A stretch of 64,000 nucleotides of DNA, taken from positions 124,001 through 188,000 of the forward strand of contig NZ_JBBMFT010000003.1 in NCBI RefSeq assembly GCF_040095835.1, read 5' to 3'. The stretch's first letter is position 1. Each line of letters begins with the position of its first letter. A program made the translations under genes and the position numbers. Under the pieces are notes generated by a model. That model saw only the letters and a list, made by a program, of their open reading frames with translations. It searched no databases and was not told the origin of the DNA. This stretch comes from Flavonifractor hominis (GTDB taxonomy: Bacteria; Bacillota; Clostridia; Oscillospirales; Oscillospiraceae). Below are positions 7,256 through 15,635 of this stretch, piece by piece.

Positions 7256-7964
7256 AGTTACGTTCACCTCCGACCGTTCTTGCTTGTATAAGCTGATAAG
7301 CAGCTCCGTACTTGGAATAAGATGTCTGATAAATCTCCAGTTCTGAGAGAATATGAGTCAGCCAAAGTGGCATTCCACCGGCAATCTTCAGTTCCATCAG
7401 CACCTGGTCTGAATCCAGCAGAGAGGTACCCCATGGAGCAGAGTCCAGTGTGAGAGATTGCTGGCGAAAACGGATGTCACGGTCAAACGTTACCCGCAGA
7501 TCCGGATCCTCCACTCCGTGATAGGAGTCCCGCTCGTACGAGAGAAATACAGCAGGGGACAACGGACGATAAAAATTTACGGTATAGGCCAGTTCATTTC
7601 CGATTTGAGTGTCCGGCCAGAGCGGAACGCCCAGCATGCAGGCCAGAGCCTGATGTTGTGGGAGGGGAAGACGACGCTTATACACCACGGAGCGGTACTT
7701 TTTTTTCAATTCCACAAACACCGGATCGGACAGGCTGGCGCGACCATAACTGCGGATACGGATTTTTTCCTTATAGACCGGCTTTTCCAGGCTTCGGCGG
7801 ATGAGGCGGAAAGATGGGGTGTCCACGTATAGATTTCGAATGGAACTGTGCGCGTATGTATCTTCAACCACATGGGGTCCCATCGCCGTCAGGAGCGCCG
7901 CCTGCTGGCAACGTGTGATCAGATATTTCAGCTCGTAGCGCTGAAAAACCATCTGATTGCTCAT
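7248..7964 (-). CDS. VTC-domain protein (polyphosphate polymerase-like)
   Basis: A 238-aa soluble protein of the VTC / triphosphate-tunnel type. Diagnostic basic and acidic strands are visible: QRYELKYLIT (residues 6-15), SIRNLYVDTPSF, KEKIRIRSYG, FVELKKKYRSVVYKRR and FLSYERDSYHG. These line the tunnel that binds polyphosphate in yeast Vtc4, and bacterial relatives are annotated as polyphosphate polymerase domain proteins. ATG 7964 is preceded by TAAGGAGGTC. It is first in an operon with DUF4956 (8-nt overlap) and the Cthe_2159-like lipoprotein. Catalysis of polyphosphate synthesis is inferred, not shown. Confidence 0.85.
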   Translation of the reverse strand: MSNQMVFQRYELKYLITRCQQAALLTAMGPHVVEDTYAHSSIRNLYVDTPSFRLIRRSLEKPVYKEKIRIRSYGRASLSDPVFVELKKKYRSVVYKRRLPLPQHQALACMLGVPLWPDTQIGNELAYTVNFYRPLSPAVFLSYERDSYHGVEDPDLRVTFDRDIRFRQQSLTLDSAPWGTSLLDSDQVLMELKIAGGMPLWLTHILSELEIYQTSYSKYGAAYQLIQARTVGGERNYA

Positions 7965-8055
7965 AACGGTGACCTCCTTACTTGAGTTTGTAAGGTAAGT
8001 ATACATGCTCAAACATAAATGAACCTAAAAGCAGCATTCTATTTTTGATAAAAGA

Positions 8056-8101
8056 AAACAGCAGTCGGGACAGACGGTAAGTCTGTCCCGACTGCTGTTT
8101 T
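8056..8101 (-). terminator. Terminator after the mgtA-regulator operon
   Basis: A perfect stem of more than 20 bp, AAAACAGCAGTCGGGACAGAC and its complement with a 5-nt loop, sits 16 bases after the regulator stop codon. On the minus strand it is followed by TTTTC and further T. Confidence 0.85.
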
Positions 8102-8116
8102 AACACGAACGATGGG

Positions 8117-8611
8117 TTAAAGCGTGTCGTTGAATTTGTAGCCGATTCCCCAGATGGTGAGAATATAACGGGGGGCATCCGGATCGGGCTCTACTTTTTT
8201 ACGGAGTTTCCGGATAAAGGCCATAATATTGCTGTCCGTGGTATAGTACGCCTCGTTCCATACGGCCTGGTAGATCTGTTCTTTGGTAAAAACGGTACCT
8301 CGATTTTCGGCCAGAAAGAAAAGGATATCAAACTCTTTGGGGGTGAGCTGAATTTCCTCCCCACCGCGCAGGACCTGGCGGCTCTTTGGGTCAATGACCA
8401 GGTCCCCGCAGACGAGTCCTGCGTCCGATGGAGAGGGTGCATCGGAGTCCTGCCGCTCCAGAAGCAGGGAGGCGGTCTGTCCGGAGATCAGCTCTTCTAC
8501 CGCACGGTGGAACTCCATGGCAGGAGGTGTGGCGGGAGCCTGCTGCCGCAGGTGATCCCGCAGCCAGCAAAGAAAGGGAAGATCCAGTGAGATAAAATTG
8601 ATTTTGCGCAT
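8117..8611 (-). CDS. OmpR-type winged-helix regulator without a receiver domain
   Basis: A 164-aa protein. Residues 75-164 are a clear Trans_reg_C DNA-binding domain: IDPKSRQVLRGGEEIQLTPKEFDILFFLAENRGTVFTKEQIYQAVWNEAY, then SNIMAFIRKLRKKVEPDPDAPRYILTIWGIGYKF. The first 70 residues (MRKINFISLDLPFLCWLRDHLRQQ...) are too short for a CheY-like receiver and lack its Asp residues, so it is probably not phosphorylated as in a two-component system. ATG 8611 follows AAAGGAGGTGG. It begins 13 bases after mgtA, so it is cotranscribed with it. It may regulate magnesium uptake or its own operon; this is inferred from position only. Confidence 0.82.
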   Translation of the reverse strand: MRKINFISLDLPFLCWLRDHLRQQAPATPPAMEFHRAVEELISGQTASLLLERQDSDAPSPSDAGLVCGDLVIDPKSRQVLRGGEEIQLTPKEFDILFFLAENRGTVFTKEQIYQAVWNEAYYTTDSNIMAFIRKLRKKVEPDPDAPRYILTIWGIGYKFNDTL

Positions 8612-8624
8612 ACCGCCACCTCCT

Positions 8625-11285
8625 TTACAGCAATTCTCCGTAGGTACGGACATACCAACGCTTGGCCAGCGTTGTCAAAAGCAGATAACCTGCCACGACT
8701 CCCGCCAAAAATACAAAATAGACCGGCGGCAGAGGTGCCAGCCCCAGAAGGGGAGCCAGCGGAGTGTAGACCAATGCGGTCAATACCGCAAGTCCAAAAA
8801 GTGTCACCAGCCAGACTGCCCGGGCTGGGCTGCTCTGGAAAAAGGGAATATGCCGTGTACGCAGCATATGTACAATGAGGACCTGGCTCCACAGGGATTC
8901 CAGAAACCAACCCGTATGAAACAGCAGCGCAAAGTGGAGCTGATCTGCCCCGGACAGTTCCGGGTAGTATCCCCCCAACAGCCCAGGACAGAGCACGAAA
9001 TACAAAAAGGCGAAGGTGACCAAGTCGAACAGAGAACTGAGTGGGGCAAAAAAACGCATGAACCGGCTCAGATGTTCGCCGGACCAAGTCAAAGGCCGCT
9101 GGCAAGTGTCCGGGTCCACCGCGTCCCATGGGAGGGTCATACACAGGGTATCATAGAGCACATTGAGCAGCAGCAGCTGCGCTGCGGTCATAGGGAGGAA
9201 GGGGAGCAGTGCGCTGGCTGCCGCGATGGAGAGAATGTTGCCCAGATTGGAGGAGGCGGTGATGCGGATATATTTGGTCATGTTGGCAAAGGCCTTTCGC
9301 CCTTCCAAAATGCCTTGCTCCAGTACATTCAGATCCTTTTTCAGCAGTACCACGTCGGCTGCCTCCCGCAGGGCCTCCGCTGCGGTGTCCACTGAGATAC
9401 CTACATCGGCTGCGGACATGGCGGATAGGTCGTTCATCCCGTCCCCCAAGAAACCTACGGTGTGGCCATTGTCCTGCAGCAAACGAATGATCCTGGATTT
9501 CTGGGTAGGGGTAAGCTCGGCAAACAGGGTGCATTGCTCCGCTGCGGCGGACCATTGCTCCGGCGGCAGCTGTTCCAGCTCGGTGCCGGTAAGGGCCATG
9601 GCCACATCCAGTCCAAGCCGCCGGCAGACGGACAACGCCACGCTCTTCTGGTCGCCAGTGAGGACCTTTACGCCTACATTGAGTTGCTGCAGGCGGGCCA
9701 ATGCGCCGGCGGCGGAGGGCTTGGGTGCGTCGAAAAAGACCACATAGCCCAGCAGGGTCAGTTCTGCCTCCGATTCCGGTGTCAGGCAGCTGCCGTCCGG
9801 CAGGGGCTTACAGGCAACGGCCAGTACCTTCATCCCGTCTTCCTGCATTTCATCCACAACCAGATGTACACCGCTGGCGTCGGTCGGGTCAATCTCCACC
9901 CGTTCACCCTGATGCTCCACAAAGCGGCAGCGGGAATAGACCTGCTCTACATCTCCCTTGGTCAGCAGAAACCGTCTGCCATCGGCATCCTGTATCAATA
10001 CGCTGACACATTTGCGGGTGTGATCAAAGGGCAGTTCATCCAACTTGTGTACGGTCTGAGCCAGGGTGTGCAGATGTGCACCCTGATCGGGCATCGTGGC
10101 ACAGGCCAGCAGGGCGCGGTCCAGAGGATTGACTACACCGGTGTGAAAGAGACTGTTGAGATAGGCCGCTTCCAGTACTTGACGGCTCTCATTGCCCAAG
10201 ACGTCCAGATAATACTCCAGGACCACCTGGTCTCCCGTGAGTGTGCCCGTCTTATCCACGCACAGGACATCCATTCCTCCGAAGCCCTGCATGGCGCTGA
10301 TGGTCTTGACCAGCGTCTGTTTTTGCTCCATTGCGGCGCTGCCCCGGGCCAGACAGGCGTTGATGACCATTGGGAGCATCTCGGGGGTCAGTCCTACAGC
10401 TACCGACACAGCAAAAAGAAGACTGGTCATCCACGCTCCCTTGGTGAGTGCGCACACGGCAAAGACTACCGGTACCAGCACGACCATAAAGCGGATGAGC
10501 ACCCATGCAATCGAGCGGCTTCCCTGATCAAAGCGGTCTCGCGTCTGCTGGAGCTCCTGGTGGTAATTGCCATATACAGTGTCCTTGCCCACGGCCAGTA
10601 CCACACCTTCACCTTGACCGCTGAGCACGCTGGTACCCATAAAAGCCAAATTGGACAGTTGATTGAGGGTTGCTGGGGTATCTGGGGGAAGAGGAAGGGC
10701 GTTTTTTTCCAGTATGGCGCTCTCACCGGTCAGCAGAGACTGGGAGAGGAACAAATCACTTGCATCGGTGATGCGCAGATCTGCCGGTACCCGGTCCCCG
10801 GCGGTAAGTACCACCCGGTCACCAACGACCAGCTCTTCCGGCGGCAGGTGGCGGAGCTGACCGTCCCGGCGCACGGTAACGGTGGCCTGAATGATGCCGG
10901 CCAGGGCATCGGAGGCCCGGCCGGCCCGGAGATCCTGCCACAGCCGGAGCAGACCGCTGAGCAGGAGCATGATCAGAATGAGCAATACGGTGCTGACGCT
11001 GCGGCCGTAATCGGCCGGCAGGTATACGTCGGTAAAAAAACTGACCAGAGCCAATACAGCCAGGATTCCGCTGAAAGGAGTGGCAAAGGCACGGCACAGA
11101 CGCTGCAGAGGCGTTGGGTGTCCCGAGGGTCCCAGGTGATTGGCGCCGTAGGAGCGGCGCATCTGGCGGACCTGTCTGTCGGTGAGTCCATCGGCTGTCA
11201 AATCAAAATCCCGTTCCAAAGCAGACGGGGGGGAGAAGGCGTATGTCAGCAACCGCTGGTGAAGGGAAACGCGTGTATGCTCCAT
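8625..11285 (-). CDS. mgtA: Magnesium-translocating P-type ATPase
   Basis: An 886-aa P-type ATPase of the Mg2+ importing class (type IIIB), close to the usual length of about 900. The phosphorylation motif DKTGTLT lies near residue 343. The actuator loop has LTGES, and GDGMNDLSAMSAADVGISVDTA is the hinge motif. The N-terminal cation_ATPase_N part reads LTDRQVRQMRRSYGANHLGPS. Ten membrane segments are consistent with the C-terminal hydrophobic pattern, including LLLLNVLYDTLCMTLPWD, typical of MgtA/MgtB (N-x-x-Y-D). ATG 11285 follows AACGGAGGTC; the frame runs 17 codons further without a site. It lies 14 bases after a hydrolase gene and 13 before the winged-helix gene. No magnesium leader is possible at this tight spacing. 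Confidence 0.92.
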   Translation of the reverse strand: MEHTRVSLHQRLLTYAFSPPSALERDFDLTADGLTDRQVRQMRRSYGANHLGPSGHPTPLQRLCRAFATPFSGILAVLALVSFFTDVYLPADYGRSVSTVLLILIMLLLSGLLRLWQDLRAGRASDALAGIIQATVTVRRDGQLRHLPPEELVVGDRVVLTAGDRVPADLRITDASDLFLSQSLLTGESAILEKNALPLPPDTPATLNQLSNLAFMGTSVLSGQGEGVVLAVGKDTVYGNYHQELQQTRDRFDQGSRSIAWVLIRFMVVLVPVVFAVCALTKGAWMTSLLFAVSVAVGLTPEMLPMVINACLARGSAAMEQKQTLVKTISAMQGFGGMDVLCVDKTGTLTGDQVVLEYYLDVLGNESRQVLEAAYLNSLFHTGVVNPLDRALLACATMPDQGAHLHTLAQTVHKLDELPFDHTRKCVSVLIQDADGRRFLLTKGDVEQVYSRCRFVEHQGERVEIDPTDASGVHLVVDEMQEDGMKVLAVACKPLPDGSCLTPESEAELTLLGYVVFFDAPKPSAAGALARLQQLNVGVKVLTGDQKSVALSVCRRLGLDVAMALTGTELEQLPPEQWSAAAEQCTLFAELTPTQKSRIIRLLQDNGHTVGFLGDGMNDLSAMSAADVGISVDTAAEALREAADVVLLKKDLNVLEQGILEGRKAFANMTKYIRITASSNLGNILSIAAASALLPFLPMTAAQLLLLNVLYDTLCMTLPWDAVDPDTCQRPLTWSGEHLSRFMRFFAPLSSLFDLVTFAFLYFVLCPGLLGGYYPELSGADQLHFALLFHTGWFLESLWSQVLIVHMLRTRHIPFFQSSPARAVWLVTLFGLAVLTALVYTPLAPLLGLAPLPPVYFVFLAGVVAGYLLLTTLAKRWYVRTYGELL

Positions 11286-11299
11286 GGCGTTGACCTCCG

Positions 11300-12154
11300 T
11301 TACGGGGTGACTTTTCGGTCCAGCCAGTCCAGACATTCCCGGTACAGTGCCTGACTCTCTGCCAAAGCGGGGTCCCGGTCGTAGTCATGCTCCAACCCGT
11401 ATACCGGCAGGAACTGATTGTCCGGGATAAAGAGGCTCATTTTCCGGGAGAAGGAGAAGGGCACGTCCTGATCGGCCGTGCTGGCGGTTAGAAAGGTAGG
11501 AGGCAGGCGGCGCAGACCGTCGTCCGAAATGGAAAAGCGCCCCCAGTCCTCCACATCGCGGGTGAGAAAACGGGGCCAGGCACCCTGCTGGCGGGCGTAG
11601 ACGTAGAGAAAAAAGCGGCTCTCAATGGGGGCCGAGGACACCGGAGGGGCATTCCACAGGTCAGGGATAAGGGAACGGTCGATTTGAGGGAGCATCTGGT
11701 AGTGAGGGCTGGGGCTGGTGAAAAAGGGATGACGCAGGTCGTGATAGCCATAAAAGGCCCAAAGGGCCAGCGGCTGTTCCCCGCCGGCCAGGCCCAGACG
11801 ATGGGCCAGCAGCAGCGCCAGGTAGGCTCCCGCCGACCGGCCGAAGAGCACAAAGGGGCAGTGTCCCAGGCCCAGTTCCCCCTCCCGTGCGGCCAAAAAC
11901 CATTCCAGAGCCCGGTCGGCACAGGCATGGATCTGGGGAAGAGGACTCTCAGGTGCCAGCAGATAGTCCAGGCAGATCAGATGATATCCCCGTCCGGTGA
12001 TGGCCTGAATGTAAGGTTGAGGCAGGTCGTCCCGGCGGCCATACAGCAGCCCGCCTCCGTGAAAATAGAGGATGGCGGCTTTTGCCGGGCCGATGGCGGG
12101 GTAGAGATCGGCGCCTACGGGCACGCCGCAGCAATCAAACGTAAAGGTGTTCAT
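11300..12154 (-). CDS. Alpha/beta hydrolase (HSL/esterase type)
   Basis: A 284-aa hydrolase. AILYFHGGGLLYGRRDDLP is the HGGG oxyanion motif of the hormone-sensitive-lipase type. FGRSAGAYLALLLA gives the G-x-S-x-G nucleophile elbow (Ser near residue 119). LTASTADQDVPF may hold the acid, and YGLEHDYDRDPA the catalytic His. ATG 12154 follows GGGAGGGACT. The substrate is unknown. It sits 28 bases after pucR and 14 before mgtA on the same strand. Its place beside the FdrA cluster makes an amide or ester of that pathway a possible substrate, but this is only positional. Confidence 0.8.
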   Translation of the reverse strand: MNTFTFDCCGVPVGADLYPAIGPAKAAILYFHGGGLLYGRRDDLPQPYIQAITGRGYHLICLDYLLAPESPLPQIHACADRALEWFLAAREGELGLGHCPFVLFGRSAGAYLALLLAHRLGLAGGEQPLALWAFYGYHDLRHPFFTSPSPHYQMLPQIDRSLIPDLWNAPPVSSAPIESRFFLYVYARQQGAWPRFLTRDVEDWGRFSISDDGLRRLPPTFLTASTADQDVPFSFSRKMSLFIPDNQFLPVYGLEHDYDRDPALAESQALYRECLDWLDRKVTP

Positions 12155-12182
12155 AGTCCCTCCCAAAAGCGGATTCGGGCGC

Positions 12183-13874
12183 TCAATGTTCCAAAATACG
12201 GTAAGCCAGCAGTCCAAGCTGGAGTTCCAGCAGTTTCCTGGAATTTTTCAAATCCGTATTCAGCAGTCCCTTGATTTTTTCCAGACGATAAATGTAGGTA
12301 TTGCGGTGGATATACATGCTTTTGGCCGCATCGCTGATGCTGCCGTTATGGAGAAAATACTGCTCCAGCGTTTCTACCAGCTGAGTGCCGCTCTTGGCGT
12401 CCTGCCGCAGCAGAGGGCCAACGGCAGCCTGGGAAAAGCGGCGCAGGGCATCCCGGTTGACGTGTTCGCTGAGAAGCTGGTAGGCGGCAAAATCGTCCAT
12501 AAACACGACCTGCTCCCGGATGGCGGTAGTGCGTGTCATGTGGACCCCGTTTTGGGCGTTTTGCAGGCTGCGGCTCACCTCCGAAAGGACAGGGACGGTC
12601 TTGCCTGCCACCACCAGGATCCGGGGAGCGGTGGGATCGGCGTTGAGCAGCTCTACCATCCGATGGGCCATCCGGCGCAGGGCTCGGCTGGCTTTATCTG
12701 CCTCCTGCCCCAGATCGGCCAACAGCACCAGCTGTACGCCGCGGGGAATGGGGATCAGACTGACGCCGGTCTCGGCCGCGGCCTGATCGGCGGCAGCGAT
12801 GATGCGTTCGGTCTCCTGGGGGCGCCTGTCCTGCTCCCGCTGGAGCTGTTCGGGAGGCACTTCCTCCGGCCCCCAGCGTACCACCAGGCAGCGGTAGCGA
12901 CTTTCAAACTGCAGCCCATGGAGCTTGGCGAGGGAACGCACGGCGTTTTGAGACTCAATATTGCCCGAGAGCAGGTCGTCCAAAAAGTCCTTGCGTACCC
13001 GCAGCTTGGTCTGCTCTACTTCTTTGGCGCGGATCCGTTCCAGCGCGGCTACCACCGCTACCTGTTCCAGAGCCACATAGTCCAGTTCCCCCAGACTGCG
13101 TACCGATTCCCACACGATAAGATAGCCGTAGATGAAGCTGTGGGCGGCGATGGGGAGAATGCGGCAGGGGACGCTGTGGTGTTCATTGATGGAAAAGATC
13201 CGGGTGACCGCTTTTTTATAGTGGCGCAGACCGTCAGGCAGCGTCTGTAAAAACGGTTCGGGGAAGGGAGGCTGCTTGCCGGCGGTGTTGAGGTGCCGGT
13301 CCAGAGGCAGCGGGTTGTCCGGCCGGTCCACACAGCACAGCAGATTCCAGCTGCTGTCGGTGACCAGTACAGGATTGCCGATGAGCCGCACCAGGGTCTC
13401 CGTCAGCTTGAACAGTCCGTTGGAGGTCAGCGCAGTGCGCATGACTTCCCGGTGAATCTCCAGCGTCTTTTCCAACTGCTGGTCGTTCTGGGCAAACAGC
13501 CGCTGGTTCAGAAGTTCGGCGGCTGCAGACAGAGAGTAGCCAAAGGGCAGCGCGATGATGGGAAAGTCCAGCCGGTCAGCCTCCCGCAGCATGCAGGATG
13601 GAATGGTATCCAGATACCGCCCCACCTTGATGCACAGCCCTGCGCAATTGATCTGGGCCAGAGCGGGGATGATGCTGCGCTGGAGCGCTTCGTTTTCCCG
13701 GAAAAGATAGCCGGTGCTCATCAGAAATTCTCCGGGCATAAGCCAGTCCAGACTGTCCGGATTGTCCATGACGTTAGTGCGGGTGATGACCCGGTCGGCC
13801 CCCTGCTGTCCGGCCACCAGCCGGACCCCCTCCAGTCCGCACAGGGACAGAAAATCGGATACTGTGACCTCCAT
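12183..13874 (-). CDS. PucR/CdaR-family transcriptional regulator
   Basis: A 563-aa regulator. The N-terminal PucR domain (residues 1-130) begins MEVTVSDFLSLCGLEGVRLVAGQQGADRVITRTNVMDNPDSLDWLMPGEFLMSTGY, the hallmark of purine-catabolism regulators. A GGDEF-like CdaR middle domain follows. The C-terminus ends in the PucR helix-turn-helix NGSISDAAKSMYIHRNTYIYRLEKIKGLLNTDLKNSRKLLELQLGLLAYRI. ATG 13874 has AAAGGAGC upstream. In Bacillus, PucR controls purine and allantoin degradation. Here it is divergent from an FdrA/YlbE cluster expected to act at the end of that pathway, so it is the best candidate regulator of the elements at 13949-13998 and 18073-18122. It may be cotranscribed with the hydrolase, mgtA and winged-helix genes. 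Confidence 0.88.
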   Translation of the reverse strand: MEVTVSDFLSLCGLEGVRLVAGQQGADRVITRTNVMDNPDSLDWLMPGEFLMSTGYLFRENEALQRSIIPALAQINCAGLCIKVGRYLDTIPSCMLREADRLDFPIIALPFGYSLSAAAELLNQRLFAQNDQQLEKTLEIHREVMRTALTSNGLFKLTETLVRLIGNPVLVTDSSWNLLCCVDRPDNPLPLDRHLNTAGKQPPFPEPFLQTLPDGLRHYKKAVTRIFSINEHHSVPCRILPIAAHSFIYGYLIVWESVRSLGELDYVALEQVAVVAALERIRAKEVEQTKLRVRKDFLDDLLSGNIESQNAVRSLAKLHGLQFESRYRCLVVRWGPEEVPPEQLQREQDRRPQETERIIAAADQAAAETGVSLIPIPRGVQLVLLADLGQEADKASRALRRMAHRMVELLNADPTAPRILVVAGKTVPVLSEVSRSLQNAQNGVHMTRTTAIREQVVFMDDFAAYQLLSEHVNRDALRRFSQAAVGPLLRQDAKSGTQLVETLEQYFLHNGSISDAAKSMYIHRNTYIYRLEKIKGLLNTDLKNSRKLLELQLGLLAYRILEH

Positions 13875-13944
13875 GGTACATGCTCCTTTTATCCATTGCT
13901 TCTTTTTTAACATACCCCAACCTGGCTCAGAACACAAGCAAAAG

Positions 13945-13965
13945 TTTTGGGCACGCAGCCCAAAA
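13945..13965. promoter_or_regulatory. Perfect inverted repeat in the pucR-fdrA intergenic region
   Basis: TTTTGGGC-acgca-GCCCAAAA, 8-bp arms around a 5-nt centre. The centre and inner arms (CACGCAGC) are conserved in the second cluster promoter at 18075-18083, but the outer arms are not. It looks like a protein-binding site rather than a terminator, since no gene ends here. Confidence 0.55.
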
Positions 13966-14023
13966 AGATACAGCGGCTTTTGGAAGTTCCTACATTGAGC
14001 GGGAATAAGTCGAATGCTATTCT
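13949..14023 (+). promoter_or_regulatory. Promoter 1 of the FdrA cluster with two conserved upstream elements
   Basis: The -10 is TATTCT (14018-14023), and a -35-like TTGAGC (13995-14000) sits 17 nt upstream. Element 1 (13949-13963) is GGGCACGCAGCCCAA. Element 2 (13984-13998) is AAGTTCCTACATTGA and overlaps the -35. Both recur before the gene at 18195 at the same distances to its -10, which points to a common regulator acting near -35. Confidence 0.6.
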
Positions 14024-14062
14024 AGTGCTATCAACGAAAGACGATGCACGGGAGGGGATCTC

Positions 14063-15622
14063 TTGATTACCAAAAATCAGGTACGTAAACATCTTTACTT
14101 TGACTCCGTGACGCTGATGGTGGCCTCCAGCATGATGCGGGGGCTGGACGGGGTGATCAACGCCGCCGTCATGATGGGTACCGACCACAACCGCGCACTC
14201 ATGACCCAGGCAGGTCTGCTGGGACCGGACATGGAGCCCTTCGGCGTCAACGACACCGTGGTGGGCATTCTGGCCGAGAGCGAGCAGGCAGCACAGGCGG
14301 CCATTGCTTTTTTTGACGACTACATCGGCGGGAAAAAGGCCGCCGCCGAGCAGACAAGCGAGCAGCGGGCCAGAACGTTGGCGGCAGCAAAAACGGCCAG
14401 CCCCGGCGTCAACTTTGCTGTGGTTTCAGTCCCCGGCCGGTATGCCCGGGCGGAGGCGGAAAAAGCCATGGAACTAGGAATGCATGTGCTGCTGTTCAGT
14501 GACAACGTCTCCCTGGAGGATGAGGTGGAGCTGAAAAAGCAGGCTGTGGAAAAGGGCCTTCTGATGATGGGACCCGACTGCGGCACCACCATCATCAACG
14601 GCACCGCACTGGGTTTTGCCAATGTGGTACGCCGGGGGAACATCGGACTGGTGGCCGCTGCGGGTACCGGACTGCAGGAGGTAACGGTGCTCATTGACCA
14701 GCTGGGCGGCGGCGTGTCCCAGGCCCTGGGCACCGGTGGCCGGGATCTGAAGGCCGAGGTGGAGGGGCGGATGATGTCCCTGTGCCTGGATGCGCTGGAG
14801 CAGGACCCGGAGACCGAGGTCATCGTTATCCTCTCCAAGCCCCCGGCCCAGTCGGTGATGCAGAAGATGCTCCGGCAGCTGGAAGGGGTGAACAAGCCGG
14901 TGATCGCTGCCTTCCTGGGAGGCGACCCGGCCCTGCTGGAGGGCAGCCGGGTGGTATGGGCCGGCGATTTGGAGCAGGCTGCCCGGCTGGCGGTGCTGGC
15001 CGCCCGGGGAGAGAAGCCCGAGCTGCCCCCGGCGGACGATGGGATGCTGCGGGCCATGGCCGAAGAGGAGTGTGCCAAACTCCGCCCGGAGCAGAAGCAC
15101 CTGCGTGGGCTCTACTCCGGCGGCACCCTGTGCTATGAGACCATCCTGCTGCTGCGGGAGGCGGGATTGCCCACCTGGTCCAACATCGCGCTGGACAAGG
15201 ACTATCTCCTGGACGGGGGTGCGCCCAGCCGGGAGGACACCCTGCTGGACATGGGGGACGACTTTTTCACCAACGGACTGCCCCACCCCATGATCGACTT
15301 CCGCCAGCGGGTGGAGCGAATGGAACAGGAGGCGGCCGACCCCACGGTGGGGGTGCTGCTGCTGGACTGCGTGTGCGGCTATGGCACCCATGCCGACCCG
15401 GCGGGTGAGCTGGCTCCCGCCATCCGGCGGGCCAAGGAGCGGGCGGCCAAGGACGGACGGCACCTGACGGTGATTGTTTCCGTCACGGCTACTGAGGCTG
15501 ATCCTCAGGTCCGCAGCGCCCAGCTGCGGGCGCTGGAAGCGGCGGGGGCCCTGACCCTGCCCTGCAACGCCCAGGCTGCCCGCCTGGCGGCCCTCGTGCT
15601 CAAGCAACTGCGTTCGGTCTGA
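14063..15622 (+). CDS. fdrA: FdrA family protein, copy 1 (oxamate carbamoyltransferase subunit AllF-like)
   Basis: A 519-aa protein of the FdrA family, built like the two halves of succinyl-CoA/ATP-citrate ligases. A Rossmann CoA-binding part comes first, and LLMMGPDCGTTIINGTALGFANV (near residues 166-188) and AAAGTGLQEVTVLIDQLGGGVSQALGTGGRDL correspond to the ligase core. In E. coli FdrA with YlbE and YlbF (AllFGH) makes oxamate carbamoyltransferase, which splits oxalurate with phosphate into oxamate and carbamoyl phosphate. The start is TTG 14063 after GGGAGGGGATC; no better ATG is near. It opens a cluster with DUF1116, carbamate kinase, DUF2877 and transporters. A second copy lies at 24380-25924. 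Transfer of the E. coli function is inferred. Confidence 0.85.
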   Translation: MITKNQVRKHLYFDSVTLMVASSMMRGLDGVINAAVMMGTDHNRALMTQAGLLGPDMEPFGVNDTVVGILAESEQAAQAAIAFFDDYIGGKKAAAEQTSEQRARTLAAAKTASPGVNFAVVSVPGRYARAEAEKAMELGMHVLLFSDNVSLEDEVELKKQAVEKGLLMMGPDCGTTIINGTALGFANVVRRGNIGLVAAAGTGLQEVTVLIDQLGGGVSQALGTGGRDLKAEVEGRMMSLCLDALEQDPETEVIVILSKPPAQSVMQKMLRQLEGVNKPVIAAFLGGDPALLEGSRVVWAGDLEQAARLAVLAARGEKPELPPADDGMLRAMAEEECAKLRPEQKHLRGLYSGGTLCYETILLLREAGLPTWSNIALDKDYLLDGGAPSREDTLLDMGDDFFTNGLPHPMIDFRQRVERMEQEAADPTVGVLLLDCVCGYGTHADPAGELAPAIRRAKERAAKDGRHLTVIVSVTATEADPQVRSAQLRALEAAGALTLPCNAQAARLAALVLKQLRSV

Positions 15623-15635
15623 AAGGAGCAGCGTC

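Noticed and set aside
8598..11354. Long plus-strand open frames opposite mgtA
   Set aside because: The minus strand encodes a complete P-type ATPase with all motifs; the plus-strand frames lack ribosome binding sites and domain signatures.
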